The notes under the pieces were generated by a model, which worked only from the letters and a program-made list of their open reading frames with translations, was not told where the DNA came from and made no database searches. A DNA stretch of 16,663 nucleotides from Methanosarcinales archaeon. Its GTDB lineage: Archaea; Halobacteriota; Methanosarcinia; Methanosarcinales; Methanogasteraceae. A program made the position numbers and the translations under genes. This document shows, one piece after another, positions 15,768-16,663 of this stretch. Position 1 is the first letter of the stretch. The number at the start of each line of letters is the position of its first letter. The stretch lies in the NCBI GenBank assembly GCA_030605805.1, contig JAUWHQ010000101.1, forward strand, positions 1 to 16,663, given 5' to 3'.

Positions 15768-15781
15768 GGTACAGATGTACC
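15768..15781. promoter_or_regulatory. 14-bp perfect palindrome, candidate operator between ecfA and ecfT
   Basis: GGTACA-GA-TGTACC is a perfect inverted repeat of 6-bp arms. It lies in the 107-bp divergent spacer, 19 bp before the ecfT TATA box and 44 bp from the ecfA start. This is the expected place for a repressor or activator of a nutrient-uptake system. Confidence 0.5.
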
Positions 15782-15800
15782 TCCTATACTACATAACTCT

Positions 15801-15808
15801 TAAATATT
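15801..15808 (+). promoter_or_regulatory. TATA box of the ecfT promoter
   Basis: TTAAATAT sits 31-24 nt before ATG 15832. There is no Shine-Dalgarno in the spacer, so the transcript should begin at or near the start codon (leaderless). Confidence 0.65.
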
Positions 15809-15831
15809 ATCACGGAACCCAAACTCTCCAA

Positions 15832-16663
15832 TGAAAGGATTATTCCGGTATGAGCAGAAAGATACGATCATGCACAGACTCGACCCGCGGGTGAAGCTGT
15901 GCTGGGTCTTCGGGATGTCGATTCTGAGCATGATCTTTGGAACGCCGCTGCTTCTGCTCGCCGCGTTCCTGTCCACGCTCCCATTCTGGATAATGATTAC
16001 ACCGTCCCCGGCAAAGATCCGTGCGCTGCTGTTCGTCTTTGGCACGATGGTCTTCGGATTCATGCTCACGCAGTCGGTCTTCTATTACTGGGGCGATCCT
16101 GAGAATCCAACGTTTACCCTCATCCCGGCGACGTTCCCGGTGATCGGGCTGATTACCGGCGGGATACATGTCTACGCGGAGGGTGCGTTCTACGGACTCG
16201 TCCAGTCACTCAGGTTCATGACCACGGTGAGCGCGGCTTCGGCGTTCGTTGCAACCACACACCCGAGCGAACTGCTCGTCGGACTCGTGAGATTCGTGAA
16301 GATCCCGACCACGGACAGGTGGATCGGGGTTCCGAACGAAATCGCGTTTATGGTGTCGTCTGCGGTCGGTTTTGCACCGTCGATGATCGAGGAGAGCATG
16401 ATCATCATAAATGCGATGCGAGCACGCGGGCTCGAACTGAAAGGAGGTATCAGGACGAAGATCAGGGCGCTGCGGCACATCTTCTTCCCGATGGTGGTCG
16501 GGCTTCTGCGCAAAGGGAGGCAGATTGCGATAGCCGCTGATGCGAGAGCGTTTCGTGCGACAAAGAACCGCACGTTTGTTGACGAACTGCAGATGAGACG
16601 GGGCGATTATATTATGTTGATCTACACAATCACACTTGTCATATCCGGATTTATTCTAAGTTC
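15832..16663 (+). CDS. ECF transporter transmembrane subunit EcfT (CbiQ family), partial at right edge
   Basis: The frame is open from ATG 15832 to the window end, 277 residues seen. The N-terminus MHRLDPRVKL (14-23) is the usual EcfT/CbiQ entry sequence. Hydrophobic stretches follow (FGMSILSMIFGTPLLLL; LLFVFGTMVFGFML), and a last membrane segment begins at DYIMLIYTITLVISG. The cytoplasmic coupling helices are visible: INAMRARGLELKG with the first Ala-Arg-Gly motif, and IAADARAFRATKNR for the second, where Ala replaces Gly. These helices dock into the grooves of the two ATPase domains. It is divergent from the fused ATPase gene and should work with it. Typical EcfT proteins are 250-300 residues, so only a few residues are probably missing. 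Confidence 0.92.

Overview
The window looks like a piece of a euryarchaeal chromosome, most likely from the methanogen/ANME group (Methanomicrobia, Methanosarcinales or Syntrophoarchaea-like). The evidence is the archaeal type of adenylosuccinate lyase, a GSI-alpha glutamine synthetase, A/T-rich boxes about 26-31 nt before start codons that lack Shine-Dalgarno sites (leaderless promoters), GGTGAT/GAGGT ribosome sites elsewhere, and a remnant of the EF-hand dockerin domain common in these archaea. This placement is inferred from sequence style, not from a search.

Region 1 (1-5405, mostly minus strand) is a candidate defence locus. A protein of unknown family, a P-loop ATPase and a second, paralogous P-loop ATPase form a tight operon (5362 to 1929). 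An Lhr/BrxHI-like superfamily 2 helicase follows on the same strand (912, running off the left edge). The ATPases resemble the DUF2791/BrxD proteins of BREX-type systems, but no PglX methylase, PglZ phosphatase or BrxC is visible. A 40-bp element, 34/40 identical, lies at exactly the same distance in front of the first operon gene and of the helicase. This suggests the two units are co-regulated parts of one system. A RelE/ParE-type toxin-antitoxin pair and a frameshifted dockerin fragment sit between them on the opposite strand.

Region 2 (5406-5890) is mostly gene-free. It holds a G-rich tract and the decayed C-terminal end of a nucleotidyltransferase. Region 3 (5891-8643) is core metabolism: purB and glnA, divergent from a very compact shared promoter of about 62 bp.

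Region 4 (8644-13567) is accessory. A small upstream ORF is translationally coupled to a large DUF262-HNH(DUF1524)-DUF5655 protein of the GmrSD type IV restriction class. Then come a Fic-domain protein with a C-terminal winged helix, whose gene ends in four 11-bp tandem repeats, and an MFS exporter.

Region 5 (13568-16663) has the C-terminal remnant of a probable DDE transposase abutting the 3' end of a fused double-ATPase ECF transporter gene. That gene is divergent from the EcfT membrane subunit, which runs off the right edge. A perfect 14-bp palindrome lies between the two, just upstream of a clear TATA box. Together they form the energy-coupling module of a vitamin or metal-ion importer whose substrate-binding subunit is not in the window.
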